A DNA stretch of 64,000 nt from Streptomyces genisteinicus. GTDB lineage: Bacteria > Actinomycetota > Actinomycetes > Streptomycetales > Streptomycetaceae. Made by a program: the position numbers and the translations under genes. The stretch lies in NCBI RefSeq assembly GCF_014489615.1, contig NZ_CP060825.1:3982501-4046500 (forward strand), in the 5' to 3' direction. Under the pieces are notes generated by a model. That model saw nothing but the letters and a program-made list of their open reading frames with translations, did not search any database and was not told where the DNA came from. Below, one piece after another: positions 51,635-62,162 of this stretch; positions within the stretch are counted from its first letter, which is position 1; each line of letters begins with the position of its first letter.

Positions 51635-51762
51635 TCGCCCGTGACAATGCTGGGGTACCGTCCCTGGAACAGTTGTCTTTTCCCATAGCAGTCTCATAGC
51701 AAGTCCCACACAGCGGCATTTACCTACGGGCAGGAGGGACGGGGCGTTCTCGCCCCGTATGG

Positions 51763-53787
<2,025 letters not shown>

Positions 53788-53819
53788 GGCACCCGCCTCG
53801 CCACAGCCCCGGAATGCAT

Positions 53820-53855
53820 GCCGCGTCCCCCAGGTTTTAGCCTGGGGGACGCGGC
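53820..53855. terminator. strong intrinsic terminator between ftsH and folE
   Basis: GCCGCGTCCCCCAGG (53820-53834), loop TTTTAG, complementary arm 53841-53855, followed by GTTTTC. One of the clearest terminators of the window. Confidence 0.92.
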
Positions 53856-53899
53856 GTTTTCGTATGTCCGCGGCCAGAGCACACAGGAACGAGGCACAG

Positions 53900-54505
53900 A
53901 TGACCGACCCGGTGACGCTGAGCGGCGAAGGCAGGATCGCCGAGTTCGACGAGAAGCGGGCGGAGAACGCCGTGCGCGAGCTGCTGCTGGCCGTGGGGGA
54001 GGACCCGGACCGCGAGGGGCTCCTGGAGACCCCCGCCCGGGTGGCGCGCGCGTACAAGGAGATCTTCGCCGGGCTGCGCCAGCAGCCGGAGGACGTGCTG
54101 ACCACCACCTTCGACCTGGGCCACGACGAGATGGTGCTGGTGAAGGACATCGAGGTGTACAGCACCTGCGAGCACCACCTCGTGCCGTTCCGCGGGGTCG
54201 CCCACGTCGGCTACATCCCGTCGGTCACCGGCAAGATCACCGGCCTGTCCAAGCTGGCCCGCCTGGTCGACGTCTACGCCCGCCGCCCCCAGGTGCAGGA
54301 GCGCATGACCACGCAGATAGCCGACTCCCTGATGAAGATCCTGGAGCCGCGCGGGGTGATCGTGGTCGTCGAGTGCGAGCACATGTGCATGTCCATGCGC
54401 GGCATCCGCAAGCCCGGGGCGAAGACGATCACCTCGGCCGTCCGCGGCCAGCTGCGGGACGTGGCCACCCGCAACGAGGCGATGAGCCTGATCATGGCGC
54501 GCTGA
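53900..54505 (+). CDS. folE: GTP cyclohydrolase I
   Basis: 201 residues. Zinc and active-site residues are in VYSTCEHHLVPF and VVECEHMCMSMRG; LGEDPDREGLLETPARVA is the N-terminal signature. It makes dihydroneopterin triphosphate from GTP, the first step of folate synthesis. It is convergent with the fol genes beyond it. ATG 53900. Confidence 0.96.
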   Translation: MTDPVTLSGEGRIAEFDEKRAENAVRELLLAVGEDPDREGLLETPARVARAYKEIFAGLRQQPEDVLTTTFDLGHDEMVLVKDIEVYSTCEHHLVPFRGVAHVGYIPSVTGKITGLSKLARLVDVYARRPQVQERMTTQIADSLMKILEPRGVIVVVECEHMCMSMRGIRKPGAKTITSAVRGQLRDVATRNEAMSLIMAR

Positions 54506-54514
54506 CGCGCCACG

Positions 54515-54556
54515 GACCCGGAGGGGGCGCCGCAGCAGCGGCGCCCCCTCCGGGTC
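54515..54556. terminator. 19-bp perfect hairpin between convergent folE and DUF3180
   Basis: GACCCGGAGGGGGCGCCGC (54515-54533), loop AGCA, exact complement 54538-54556. Suits termination from both sides. Confidence 0.88.
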
Positions 54557-54590
54557 GCTTCGTCCGGGCCGCAGGGGCCCCGGCCGCGCC

Positions 54591-55076
54591 TCAGGCCGCG
54601 CGGGCCGCCGTGTCGTCCTCGTCGCCGTCCTCGGGGAGCCGGCAGACCCGCTCCAGCCAGAAGGCGGCCGCGATCACCGCGATGCCCGCGACGACCGCGA
54701 AGCCGGCGTAGATCGCCTGGTCCCGCCGGGCGGGGACGTCGAGCTGGCCGAGCAGGAAGACTCCGGTGCCGCCGTACATCCCGCTGACCAGCGCCGCGAC
54801 GAGCGCGCTGGCCTGGCCGAAGACCACCGCACGGGCGGCCATCATCGGCTCCACGCCCTTCGCGCCGGGGCGGCGCTCCCGCTGGGCCTTCAGCCGGTTG
54901 CGCAGCGACAGCGCCGTCGCCGCCAGCACGGCGGCGATCACCGCCAGCACGATCGGCGCGGCGAGCGGCACGCTGGGGAGCGTGCCGAGCGAGTCCCACA
55001 GACGGGCGGCGCCCCAGGACAGCACTCCGGCCACGGCGAAGACACCGCCCAGTACACCGAGCCGTAGTTGCTTCAC
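54591..55076 (-). CDS. DUF3180 membrane protein
   Basis: 161 residues with four predicted membrane segments (LGVLGGVFAVAGVLSWG, APIVLAVIAAVLAATAL, VVFGQASALVAALVSG, AIYAGFAVVAGIAVIAAAFWLE). DUF3180 proteins regularly follow folK in actinobacteria. GTG at 55076. Function unknown. Confidence 0.85.
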   Translation of the reverse strand: MKQLRLGVLGGVFAVAGVLSWGAARLWDSLGTLPSVPLAAPIVLAVIAAVLAATALSLRNRLKAQRERRPGAKGVEPMMAARAVVFGQASALVAALVSGMYGGTGVFLLGQLDVPARRDQAIYAGFAVVAGIAVIAAAFWLERVCRLPEDGDEDDTAARAA

Positions 55077-55143
55077 CGAGCCAGCCGCCCTTCGCCGTCC
55101 TGCCGTGCGCCGCCGCACGGATCGTCCCGTACGAGCCTAACGA

Positions 55144-55743
55144 CTACTCGGGCAGGCGCAGTTCCAGGTCGGAACGGGGCTGCACGCCGTCCACGCCGAC
55201 CCCGGCCAGCAGCTCGGAGACCGGTCCGCGGCCCGGGAGCTGCGCCTCGGGCTGGACGTCGTGCCAGGGGGCGAGCACGAAGGCGCGCTGGTGCGCCCGC
55301 GGGTGCGGGAGGGTGAGCGCGGGGTCGTCCGACACGACGTCCGCGTACGCGACGATGTCGACGTCGATGGTGCGCGGCCCCCAGCGCTCCTCGCGGACGC
55401 GCTCGAACGCCTCCTCGATGGCCTGGCCGCGCTCCAGCAGGGAGGACGGCGGCAGGGTCGTCTTGATCACCACGACGGCGTTGAAGTACGACGGCTGGCT
55501 GCCGGGCTCCACCCCCCAGGGCTCCGTCTCGTACACCGGGGAGACCGCCTTGACCCGCAGGCCGGGGGTGTCCTCCAGGGCGTCGACGGCGCCCTGGAGG
55601 GTCTCCAGGCGGTTGCCCAGGTTCGAGCCGAGGGAGATGACGGCGTACTTGGGGTTGGACAACGTGATGTCGGCCGCGTCCACCTGCTCCACCACGGACG
55701 TGGGAACCGGCTGCACGGTCGGGTCGCTGGCTGCCTGCTTCAT
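55144..55743 (-). CDS. folK: HPPK (6-hydroxymethyl-dihydropterin pyrophosphokinase)
   Basis: 199 residues with the HPPK signature: VISLGSNLGNRLETLQGAV, VSPVYETEPWGV and RWGPRTIDVDIVAY. The N terminus has about 30 extra residues. It transfers pyrophosphate from ATP to the pterin in folate synthesis. ATG at 55743 overlaps the folB stop (ATGA). Confidence 0.95.
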   Translation of the reverse strand: MKQAASDPTVQPVPTSVVEQVDAADITLSNPKYAVISLGSNLGNRLETLQGAVDALEDTPGLRVKAVSPVYETEPWGVEPGSQPSYFNAVVVIKTTLPPSSLLERGQAIEEAFERVREERWGPRTIDVDIVAYADVVSDDPALTLPHPRAHQRAFVLAPWHDVQPEAQLPGRGPVSELLAGVGVDGVQPRSDLELRLPE

Positions 55744-56099
55744 ACTCGGCTCCGGGTGATCGTGATGGTCACGTCGTCGAAGGGCACCGTGATCGGTGCG
55801 TCCGGCTTGTGCACCACCACTTCCACCTCTTCGACACCGTCGTGTTTCAGGCACTGCTGGGCGATGCGCTCGGCCAGCGTCTCGATCAGGTCGACCGGTT
55901 CGCCCTCGACGACCGCGACGACCTCCTCCGCCACCACGCCGTAGTGCACGGTCTTCGCCAGGTCGTCGTCGGCCGCCGCCGGGCGGGTGTCCAGGCCCAG
56001 CACCAGATCGACGATGAACGTCTGGCCCTCCTCCCGCTCCCGGGGGAAGACGCCATGGTGCCCGCGGGCCTTGAGGCCGCGCAGCGCGACACGATCCAC
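55740..56099 (-). CDS. folB: dihydroneopterin aldolase
   Basis: 119 residues: VALRGLKARGHHGVFPRERE at the N terminus, FIVDLVLGLDT and LIETLAERIAQQCL, with the catalytic Lys in VVHKPDAPI. It cleaves dihydroneopterin to the hydroxymethylpterin used by FolK. GTG 56099 follows aggag. Confidence 0.95.
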   Translation of the reverse strand: MDRVALRGLKARGHHGVFPREREEGQTFIVDLVLGLDTRPAAADDDLAKTVHYGVVAEEVVAVVEGEPVDLIETLAERIAQQCLKHDGVEEVEVVVHKPDAPITVPFDDVTITITRSRV

Positions 56100-56144
56100 G
56101 CGAATCACTCCTGCTTTCTTTACTGGCGGAAACGGGCTCCGCCA

Positions 56145-56170
56145 CGTGCGGGTGGCGCGGTACCCGCACG
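56145..56170 (-). promoter_or_regulatory. inverted repeat upstream of folB
   Basis: CGTGCGGGT (56145-56153) and ACCCGCACG (56162-56170), perfect 9-bp arms around 8 bases, 46 bases before folB. Purpose unknown; could be a leader hairpin or operator in the 205-base gap after the NTF2-like gene. Confidence 0.4.
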
Positions 56171-56251
56171 CGAATCTACCTGCGGGCACCGACGGCCTTC
56201 GCCCGCGGGGGCCTTGGCAGGTCCTCGCGGGCCGGGTAGCCGCGTATACCC

Positions 56252-56275
56252 GGGAGGGGTCCGGATGAACCTCCC
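56252..56275 (-). terminator. short hairpin after the NTF2-like gene
   Basis: GGGAGG (56252-56257) and CCTCCC (56270-56275), 29 bases past the stop on the minus strand; weak. Confidence 0.35.
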
Positions 56276-56304
56276 TGACAGGGGCATACCCCCTTACGAG
56301 CGGC

Positions 56305-56751
56305 TCACGACGGGCTGTCCTCGTCGTCCTCTTCGTCCGATTCCGTCAGCACGGGCGAACCGTGGTGCGACCAGATCCGCCAGCCTTCCGGCGTGCGGCG
56401 GAACACGTTGGTGGCCACGACCAGCTGGCCCACCAGCGGCCCCAGCTCGCCGGACTCCTCCGCCGGCCCTCCGCTGAGGATGTTCTCCGTGCACGTCACG
56501 ACGGCGGTGTCACCGGCCACGGCGGCCTTCACGTCGGTGAGGAAGAACTGGATGTACTCGGTGTTGGCCATGATCAGCGCGTACGAGCGCAGCACCTCGC
56601 CGCGCCCGGACAGCACCGGCCAGCCGGGGTGCACGCAGGAGATGTCCTCGTCCAGCCACAGCTCGGAGAGGCCCTCGAAGTCGCCCTGCTCCATGGCCTC
56701 GTAGAACGCGGTGTTCGCCTTCTCGACCTCTTCGGCGTCCGCGGCGCTCAC
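56305..56751 (-). CDS. NTF2/SnoaL-like protein in the folate cluster
   Basis: 148 residues: FYEAMEQGDFEGLSELWLDEDISCVHPGWPVLSG, IQFFLTDVKAAVAGDTAVVTCTENIL and VATNVFRRTPEGWRIWSHHGSP define an NTF2-like ketosteroid-isomerase-type fold. The last residues are acidic. GTG at 56751 overlaps folP by 4 bases, so it is translated with folP. Small-molecule binding is likely; function unknown, though its link to folP is conserved in Streptomyces. Confidence 0.85.
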   Translation of the reverse strand: MSAADAEEVEKANTAFYEAMEQGDFEGLSELWLDEDISCVHPGWPVLSGRGEVLRSYALIMANTEYIQFFLTDVKAAVAGDTAVVTCTENILSGGPAEESGELGPLVGQLVVATNVFRRTPEGWRIWSHHGSPVLTESDEEDDEDSPS

Positions 56752-57605
56752 CTGGCTCCCTCGACGGCGCGGGCGACCCGCACGGCGTCCGCGGTGGCCC
56801 GCACCTCGTGCACCCGCACGGCCCAGGCGCCGTCGTGGGCCGCGATGGCGGAGACAGCGGCGGTCGCCGCGTCCCGCTCCCTGGCCGGCGGCGGAGTGCC
56901 CTCCCGGGCCAGGACGTGGCCGAGGAACCGCTTGCGGGAGGCGGCGACGAGCACGGGCCGGCCCAGCGCGCGCAGCCGGCCGATGCCGGCGAGGAGGGCG
57001 AGGTCGTGCTCCGCCGCCTTGGCGAAGCCGAGACCGGGGTCGACGACCAGCCGCTCCGGGGCGATGCCGCCCTCGACGACGGCCTCCATCCGCGCGCTGA
57101 TCTCGTCGACGACCTCGGCGACCACGTCGCCGTAGACCGCCCTGCTGTTCATGTCCTCGCTGAAGCCGCGCCAGTGCATGACGACGAACGGCGCCCCCGT
57201 GGCGGCCACCACGGGGACCATCCGGGGGTCGGCCAGACCGCCGCTGACATCGTTGACCAGCACGGCGCCGGCGGCGACGGCCTGCTCGGCGACGGACGCG
57301 CGCATGGTGTCGACCGAGACGACGACGCCCTCGGCGGCGAGGCGGCGCACCACGGGGACGACCCGGCGCAGCTCCTCCTCCTCGTCGACCCGGGAGGCGC
57401 CGGGGCGGGTCGACTCGCCGCCGACGTCCACGAGGTCGGCGCCCTGGGCCACCAGGTCGAGGCCCCGCTTCACGGCGGCGGAGGTGTCGAACCAGCGGCC
57501 GCCGTCGGAGAAGGAGTCGGGCGTCACGTTGACCACGCCCATGACCGCGCAGCGGTCCCACTCCGGCAGGCCGTCGGCACTGCCCCGTCCGCTCATGCTG
57601 TTCAT
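56748..57605 (-). CDS. folP: dihydropteroate synthase
   Basis: 285 residues with both pterin-site motifs: MGVVNVTPDSFSDGGRW and LVDVGGESTRPGASRV, then VLVNDVSGG and LVVDPGLGFAK, RKRFLG. It condenses the pterin pyrophosphate with p-aminobenzoate and is the sulfonamide target. ATG 57605 follows ctggagac. Confidence 0.96.
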   Translation of the reverse strand: MNSMSGRGSADGLPEWDRCAVMGVVNVTPDSFSDGGRWFDTSAAVKRGLDLVAQGADLVDVGGESTRPGASRVDEEEELRRVVPVVRRLAAEGVVVSVDTMRASVAEQAVAAGAVLVNDVSGGLADPRMVPVVAATGAPFVVMHWRGFSEDMNSRAVYGDVVAEVVDEISARMEAVVEGGIAPERLVVDPGLGFAKAAEHDLALLAGIGRLRALGRPVLVAASRKRFLGHVLAREGTPPPARERDAATAAVSAIAAHDGAWAVRVHEVRATADAVRVARAVEGAR

Positions 57606-57706
57606 GTCTCCAGCCTAGGGCGTGTGGCGAAGGCAGCTCCGTCCGCCCGGAGGGCGCCGCAGGCCGGGAGGGAGTTTCGCGACATGCCCTGGGGGCCGCC
57701 GGGCGT

Positions 57707-58822
57707 TCAGACGGTGCCGGCCCCGCGCGCGGACGGTCCTGCGGCGGGCCCGGCGGGCCCGGCGGGCCCGGCGGGCCGCGCCGGGCCCAGCGGGTGCAGC
57801 CCGGTCTCCCGTGTCCACACCGCGCTCCCGGTCGCGGAGCAGCCGGTCACCGCCGGAGTCCAGGAACGGTCCCGTGCCACGTCCATGAAGCGCTCGATGG
57901 CGCCGGGCCACGCCTCCACGTCCCCGACGGGGTCGCCGCCGGCCAGCATCACCCCGGAGACCACCCGGTAGCGGACGGCGGCCCGGCCGCTGGGGGAGAA
58001 CACGACCCCGGTGTCCCGGCGCAGCGCGCAGCGCCCGACCCGGTCGTGGCCGCCCTGCGCCCGCAGCAGGGAGCGCAGCCGCTCCACGTCGTCCGGGGCG
58101 TCGCGGCCGGCCGGGCGCCCGGGGCGGACGGCCAGGTGGACGGTGGTGACGGCGGTCAGCAGGCCGAGCACGGCGAGCGAGTACGCCACGGTCCGGCCCG
58201 CGGCCCCGGTGTAGACGACCGGCCCGGCGGCACCGAACAGGCCGTACATGACGTGTTCGAGACGGTCGGTCAGGCCAGGGCTGCCGACCACCGCCCGCGG
58301 ATGGGCGCCGACGATCACCAGCCCGAGGGCGAGCGAGCCCGCGCCCATGGACACGAAGTGGGCCGGGGCGCGCCAGCGGTCCAGCGGTCCGGCCGGCGCG
58401 CGGAACCCGCCGCGGTGGCGCACCAGCAGCCACAGCAGCGCGAGCGACAGGGCGAGCAGCACCTCGGAGTGGCGGTACACGAACTGGGCGGCCGCCCCGG
58501 CCGGCAGCACGGCGACCGCCGCCCGCCAGGAATGCCGCCTGCCGCGCCGGACGCCCGGGGCGAGGAGCAGCAGCAGGACGCCCGCGCCGAGCGACACGGC
58601 CGCGGCGAACGGCACGGCGGCGCCGGGCGGTTCCCACGCGAGCACGTGCAGGTCCCGGTCGCGGGGGAGGACGGCGGCGGCGACGCCGAGCAGACCGACA
58701 GCCGTGCAGGCGGCACCGGCCGGGCCGGGGACCGCCCCGGTGCGCGGGCCGCGCGGCATCCGGCGCCGTACCGCGCGCATCCTGTCCGAGGGCGAGGCGT
58801 CCCCGTCCACCGTTGCAGACAT
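57707..58822 (-). CDS. shortened MprF/LysX-like membrane protein (C-terminal DUF2156 cut short)
   Basis: 371 residues. About seven membrane segments (AACTAVGLLGVAAAVL to LAVLGLLTAVTTVHLAV) are followed by the start of a DUF2156/lysyltransferase domain: DDVERLRSLLRAQGGHD, FSPSGRAAVRYRVVSGVMLAGG, DPVGDVEAWPGAIERFMD. Full proteins of this type carry a further 150 or more residues there; this one ends in a Pro/Gly/Ala repeat tail (PAGPAGPAGPA). It is probably a truncated relative, perhaps non-functional in lipid aminoacylation. ATG at 58822. Confidence 0.75.
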   Translation of the reverse strand: MSATVDGDASPSDRMRAVRRRMPRGPRTGAVPGPAGAACTAVGLLGVAAAVLPRDRDLHVLAWEPPGAAVPFAAAVSLGAGVLLLLLAPGVRRGRRHSWRAAVAVLPAGAAAQFVYRHSEVLLALSLALLWLLVRHRGGFRAPAGPLDRWRAPAHFVSMGAGSLALGLVIVGAHPRAVVGSPGLTDRLEHVMYGLFGAAGPVVYTGAAGRTVAYSLAVLGLLTAVTTVHLAVRPGRPAGRDAPDDVERLRSLLRAQGGHDRVGRCALRRDTGVVFSPSGRAAVRYRVVSGVMLAGGDPVGDVEAWPGAIERFMDVARDRSWTPAVTGCSATGSAVWTRETGLHPLGPARPAGPAGPAGPAAGPSARGAGTV

Positions 58823-59220
58823 CGCTTCTCGTGACTCCGGCTCGGTCTGGGCGCCCGGACCTCGGATCGGCCGGCCCGGGGCGGCTGGCGATCTCTAGGA
58901 CGGAGCCCGGCCGGAGCCGGTTCATCCGGAACGGCGGAATTCTCCGCGCTCGGCGGGGTGCCACCGCGAAGGGCGCGGTGCGCCGCCGCCGGGACCTCCC
59001 GGCGGGGTGCGGCACGGTTGCCCGTGGCCCGTGGCCCGTGGCCCGCGTCCGGTGTCCGGGGCGTGGCCCGGTTGGGCCGGGGGCGGTTGGGCCGGTCCGG
59101 CCGGTGGGGTGGCCGGTGTCCGGGGCGGGTGCGGCCCGGCGAGCGCGGCCCGTGGTCCGGGGGCGTCGGCGGTGTGACGGGTGGGCCCGGCCCGGAGGTG
59201 TCGCTCCGCGGTGGGTCCCG
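58823..59220. other. intergenic region with short repeats
   Basis: 398 bases between two minus-strand genes. No gene seen. It holds three tandem CCCGTGG units (59021-59041) and a 15-bp direct repeat CCGGTGTCCGGGGCG at 59049-59063 and 59113-59127. Frames here are Arg/Gly/Pro-rich. Confidence 0.5.
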
Positions 59221-60423
59221 TCAGTCCCGCCCGGAGGGGTCGTCGGCGGCCCGGCTCTTCCCGGCGGGGGCGGTGCGGGCGGCCGTCGCGACGGACTCCA
59301 GGGCCACCTCCGCGCGCGCCACCTCGTGCGCGTCCGCGTCGATGGAGCGGCGCAGTGCCTCGTGCAGCCCGCCCGGGGTCAGTACGCCGAGGAAGTCGCC
59401 GCGGCCGGCCTCGTCGGTCACCGCGATCCATCCGGCGTCGTGCTGGAGCATGGTGGCGAACGCCTGCTTCAGCGACGCGCCCACCGGCAGCCGCGCCTCC
59501 ATGCGGCGCGCGTGGTCGCGGACCGTGCCCGTGCCCCGGGCGTGCTCGGCCGAGATCCAGCCGTGCAGCCGCTCCTGCGCGTCGAGGACGACCGCCCAGC
59601 GCGCGTCGACCGGGCGCGGCAGCGGGTCGTCGAGGTGCACCACCGGCGGCTGTTCGAGGTCGCCCTCCTCGATGGGCGTGACGCCGAGCCGCTTCAGGCC
59701 CCGGTCGGCGCCGACGAAGTCGGCGACGTACTCGTTGGCGGGCGCCCCGAGCACGGCGGCCGGGGCGTCGAACTGTTCGATCCTGCCCTCGCCGTAGACC
59801 GCGATGCGGTCGCCGAGGCGCACCGCCTCCTCGATGTCGTGGGTGACGAACAGGATCGTCTTGCGCACCTGCGACTGGAGTCTGAGGAACTCGTTCTGCA
59901 GGCGCTCGCGGACGACGGGGTCGACCGCGCCGAACGGCTCGTCCATCAGCAGCACCGGCGGATCCGCCGCGAGCGCGCGGGCGACGCCGACGCGCTGCCG
60001 CTGACCTCCGGAGAGCTGGTCCGGGTAGCGGCCGCCGTGGACGGAGGGGTCGAGGCCGACGAGTTCGAGGAGTTCGGCGGCGCGGGCGCGGGCCTTCGCC
60101 CGCCCCGCCCCGAGCAGGTGGGGGACGGTGGCGGTGTTGTCGAGAACCGTCTTGTGCGGGAAGAGGCCGACCTGCTGGATCACGTAGCCGATGCGCCGGC
60201 GGAGCTGGACCGGGTCCACTTCGGAGATGTCCGACCCGTCCACGTATATGCGGCCGGAGGTCGGTTCCGTCAGGCGGTTGACCATCTTCATGGTGGTCGT
60301 CTTGCCGCAGCCCGACGGGCCGACCAGTGTGACCAGCTCACCCTCGGCGACCTCGAAGGTCAGGTCGTCCACTGCGACGGTGCCGTCCGCGTACCGCTTG
60401 GTGACGTTCTCGAAACGGATCAT
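59221..60423 (-). CDS. glycine betaine/choline ABC transporter ATPase (OpuCA/ProV type)
   Basis: 400 residues: Walker A GPSGCGKTT, signature LSGGQRQRVGVARAL, Walker B VLLMDEPFGAVD, H-loop VTHDIEEA, and C-terminal CBS-like domains (about 260-380) that sense ionic strength in this family. ATG 60423 follows ggggagcc. Its gene is divergent from the permease genes. Confidence 0.9.
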   Translation of the reverse strand: MIRFENVTKRYADGTVAVDDLTFEVAEGELVTLVGPSGCGKTTTMKMVNRLTEPTSGRIYVDGSDISEVDPVQLRRRIGYVIQQVGLFPHKTVLDNTATVPHLLGAGRAKARARAAELLELVGLDPSVHGGRYPDQLSGGQRQRVGVARALAADPPVLLMDEPFGAVDPVVRERLQNEFLRLQSQVRKTILFVTHDIEEAVRLGDRIAVYGEGRIEQFDAPAAVLGAPANEYVADFVGADRGLKRLGVTPIEEGDLEQPPVVHLDDPLPRPVDARWAVVLDAQERLHGWISAEHARGTGTVRDHARRMEARLPVGASLKQAFATMLQHDAGWIAVTDEAGRGDFLGVLTPGGLHEALRRSIDADAHEVARAEVALESVATAARTAPAGKSRAADDPSGRD

Positions 60424-60565
60424 GGCTCCCCATTGTGACGGCGGGTGTGTGAAGGCCATGTTGCTGCACTGTGGCGGTCCTCGGCGATTGTCGGAGGCCG
60501 GGGTTAGGGTCGTCACGGTCACCGATCGTCAGACATGTGCACGGCGTTCGCGGGGGAGGTGAGAG
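60424..60565. promoter_or_regulatory. divergent promoter region of the OpuC-type system
   Basis: The 142-base gap between the ATPase and permease genes must hold both promoters. The ribosome site gggggagg at 60552-60558 serves the permease. No clear operator palindrome was seen. Confidence 0.5.
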
Positions 60566-61267
60566 GTGATGACAGGGGAGCGTGCCGCGAGCGGCTGTCT
60601 CGTGGCGAACGACTGGATATGCGGCGAGTACCTGCGCAGCCGCAGCGGGGAACTGGCCGACGCGACGGTCCAGCACGTCTGGATCACCGCGGCGTCGGTC
60701 CTGATCGGACTGGCCGTCGCCCTGCCGCTGGCGCTGCTGGTGCGGGCCAGGCCGCGGTTCGCGGGTCCGGTGCTCGGCCTGACGACGCTGCTCTACACGA
60801 TCCCGTCGCTCGCCATGTTCTCGCTGCTGCTGCCGGTCTTCGGGCTGTCCGCCGCACTCGTCGTGACCGGTCTGGTGCTCTACTCCCTCACCATCCTCGT
60901 ACGGAACATCCTCGCCGGACTCCAGGCCGTGCCGGACGAGGTCCGCGAGGCGGCCCGCGGCATGGGGTACGGGCCGCTGCGCCTGCTGTGCGAGGTGGAA
61001 CTCCCGCTGGCGCTGCCCGCGCTGATGGCCGGGCTGCGCATCGCCACCGTCTCCACGGTGGCGCTGACGACCGTGGGCGCGCTGGTCGGCAAGGGAGGTC
61101 TGGGCAACCTCATCGACGACGGGGTGCAGACGACCTTCAAGGCCCAGGTGCTGACCGCCTCGGTGCTGTGCGTGCTGCTCGCGGCGGTGGCCGACCTGCT
61201 GCTGCTCGGCGCCCAGCGGCTGCTCACCCCCTGGGCCAGGGCACGGTCGGCGGAGGCGGGCGGCTGA
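60566..61267 (+). CDS. OpuC-type ABC permease
   Basis: 233 residues with about six membrane segments and the binding-protein-dependent permease loop EAARGMGYGPLRLLCEVELPLALP. GTG 60566; ATG 60569 is equally possible. It pairs with the second permease, which begins at its stop (1-base overlap). Confidence 0.88.
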   Translation: MMTGERAASGCLVANDWICGEYLRSRSGELADATVQHVWITAASVLIGLAVALPLALLVRARPRFAGPVLGLTTLLYTIPSLAMFSLLLPVFGLSAALVVTGLVLYSLTILVRNILAGLQAVPDEVREAARGMGYGPLRLLCEVELPLALPALMAGLRIATVSTVALTTVGALVGKGGLGNLIDDGVQTTFKAQVLTASVLCVLLAAVADLLLLGAQRLLTPWARARSAEAGG

Positions 61268-61959
61268 TGGGCGGCGTACCCGCGGACGTGTGGACCTGGC
61301 TCACGACCGCCTCCAACTGGTCCGGCCCGAGCGGCGCCTGGCACCGGCTCGCCGAGCACGTGTACGTCAGCGGCGTCTCGCTCGCCGTCGCCTGCGCCAT
61401 CGCCCTGCCCGTGGCCCTGTGGCTGGGGCACATCGGCAGGGGCGGCGCCCTGGCCGTCAACATCTCCAACGCGGGCCGCGCGATCCCGGTCTTCGCCGTG
61501 CTCGCGCTGTTCATGCTCACCCCGCTGCGCAGCGCCGGGTACCTGCCCACGGTGATCGCCCTGGTGCTGTTCGCGATACCGCCGCTGCTGACCAACGCGT
61601 ACACCGGCATGCGCGAGGTGGACCGCTCGGTCGTGGAGGCCGCACGGGGCATGGGCATGTCGGGCGGCCAGGTCTTCGCCCGCGTCGAACTGCCCCTGGC
61701 CTACCCCCTGCTGATGACGGGGATCAGGTCGGCCGCCGTGCAGGTGGTGGCCACGGCCACGATCGCCTCGATGGTCGGGCAGGGCGGACTGGGAAGGATC
61801 ATCACGGCCGGCTTCAACACCTACGACACCCCCCAGGTGGTGGCCGGCGCGCTGCTGGCGGCGCTGCTGGCGCTGCTGGTCGAGGCGGTGCTGATCGCCG
61901 CCGACCGGCTGTTCAGCCCGCTGCGCCGGACGGCGGTCCGCCGCTCTGCCGCCTCGTGA
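61267..61959 (+). CDS. OpuC-type ABC permease, second subunit
   Basis: 230 residues with about five to six membrane segments and EAARGMGMSGGQVFARVELPLAYP, the EAA loop that contacts the ATPase, and MVGQGGLGRII. Stop-start overlap with the upstream permease. A small ORF overlaps its stop by 4 bases. Confidence 0.88.
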   Translation: MGGVPADVWTWLTTASNWSGPSGAWHRLAEHVYVSGVSLAVACAIALPVALWLGHIGRGGALAVNISNAGRAIPVFAVLALFMLTPLRSAGYLPTVIALVLFAIPPLLTNAYTGMREVDRSVVEAARGMGMSGGQVFARVELPLAYPLLMTGIRSAAVQVVATATIASMVGQGGLGRIITAGFNTYDTPQVVAGALLAALLALLVEAVLIAADRLFSPLRRTAVRRSAAS

Positions 61960-62162
61960 CCCGGCACGCGGCAGCCCCGGCGGGGACGGCTCCCGGCACC
62001 GCGCGCCAGGGGAAGCCACGCGCCGCCCCGACGGCGTACGACACCACCTCCTACGACCCGACTGCCCACGACACGACCGCGTACGACACGACCGGCGACA
62101 CGACGACACGGCGGACGACCGGGCCCACGACGGCCGGCGACCGCCGCAGGACGGAGACCTGA
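61956..62162 (+). CDS. candidate small protein with DTT repeat, between permease and binding protein
   Basis: A 68-residue frame starting GTG 61956 (GTGA overlap with the permease stop) and ending TGA at 62162 (1-base overlap with the next ATG). About 93% of its third codon positions are G or C, with a lower second-position value, as expected for coding DNA. It encodes an Ala/Pro/Arg-rich start and then YDTTSYDPTAHDTTAYDTT from 15-bp imperfect DNA repeats. No known family; no membrane segment. It could be real or a repeat-driven open frame. Confidence 0.4.
   Translation: MTRHAAAPAGTAPGTARQGKPRAAPTAYDTTSYDPTAHDTTAYDTTGDTTTRRTTGPTTAGDRRRTET

Noticed and set aside
59021..59127. Tandem CCCGTGG units and a 15-bp direct repeat as a regulatory element
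   Set aside because: Low-complexity GC-rich DNA; no dyad, promoter or conserved context to support a function.
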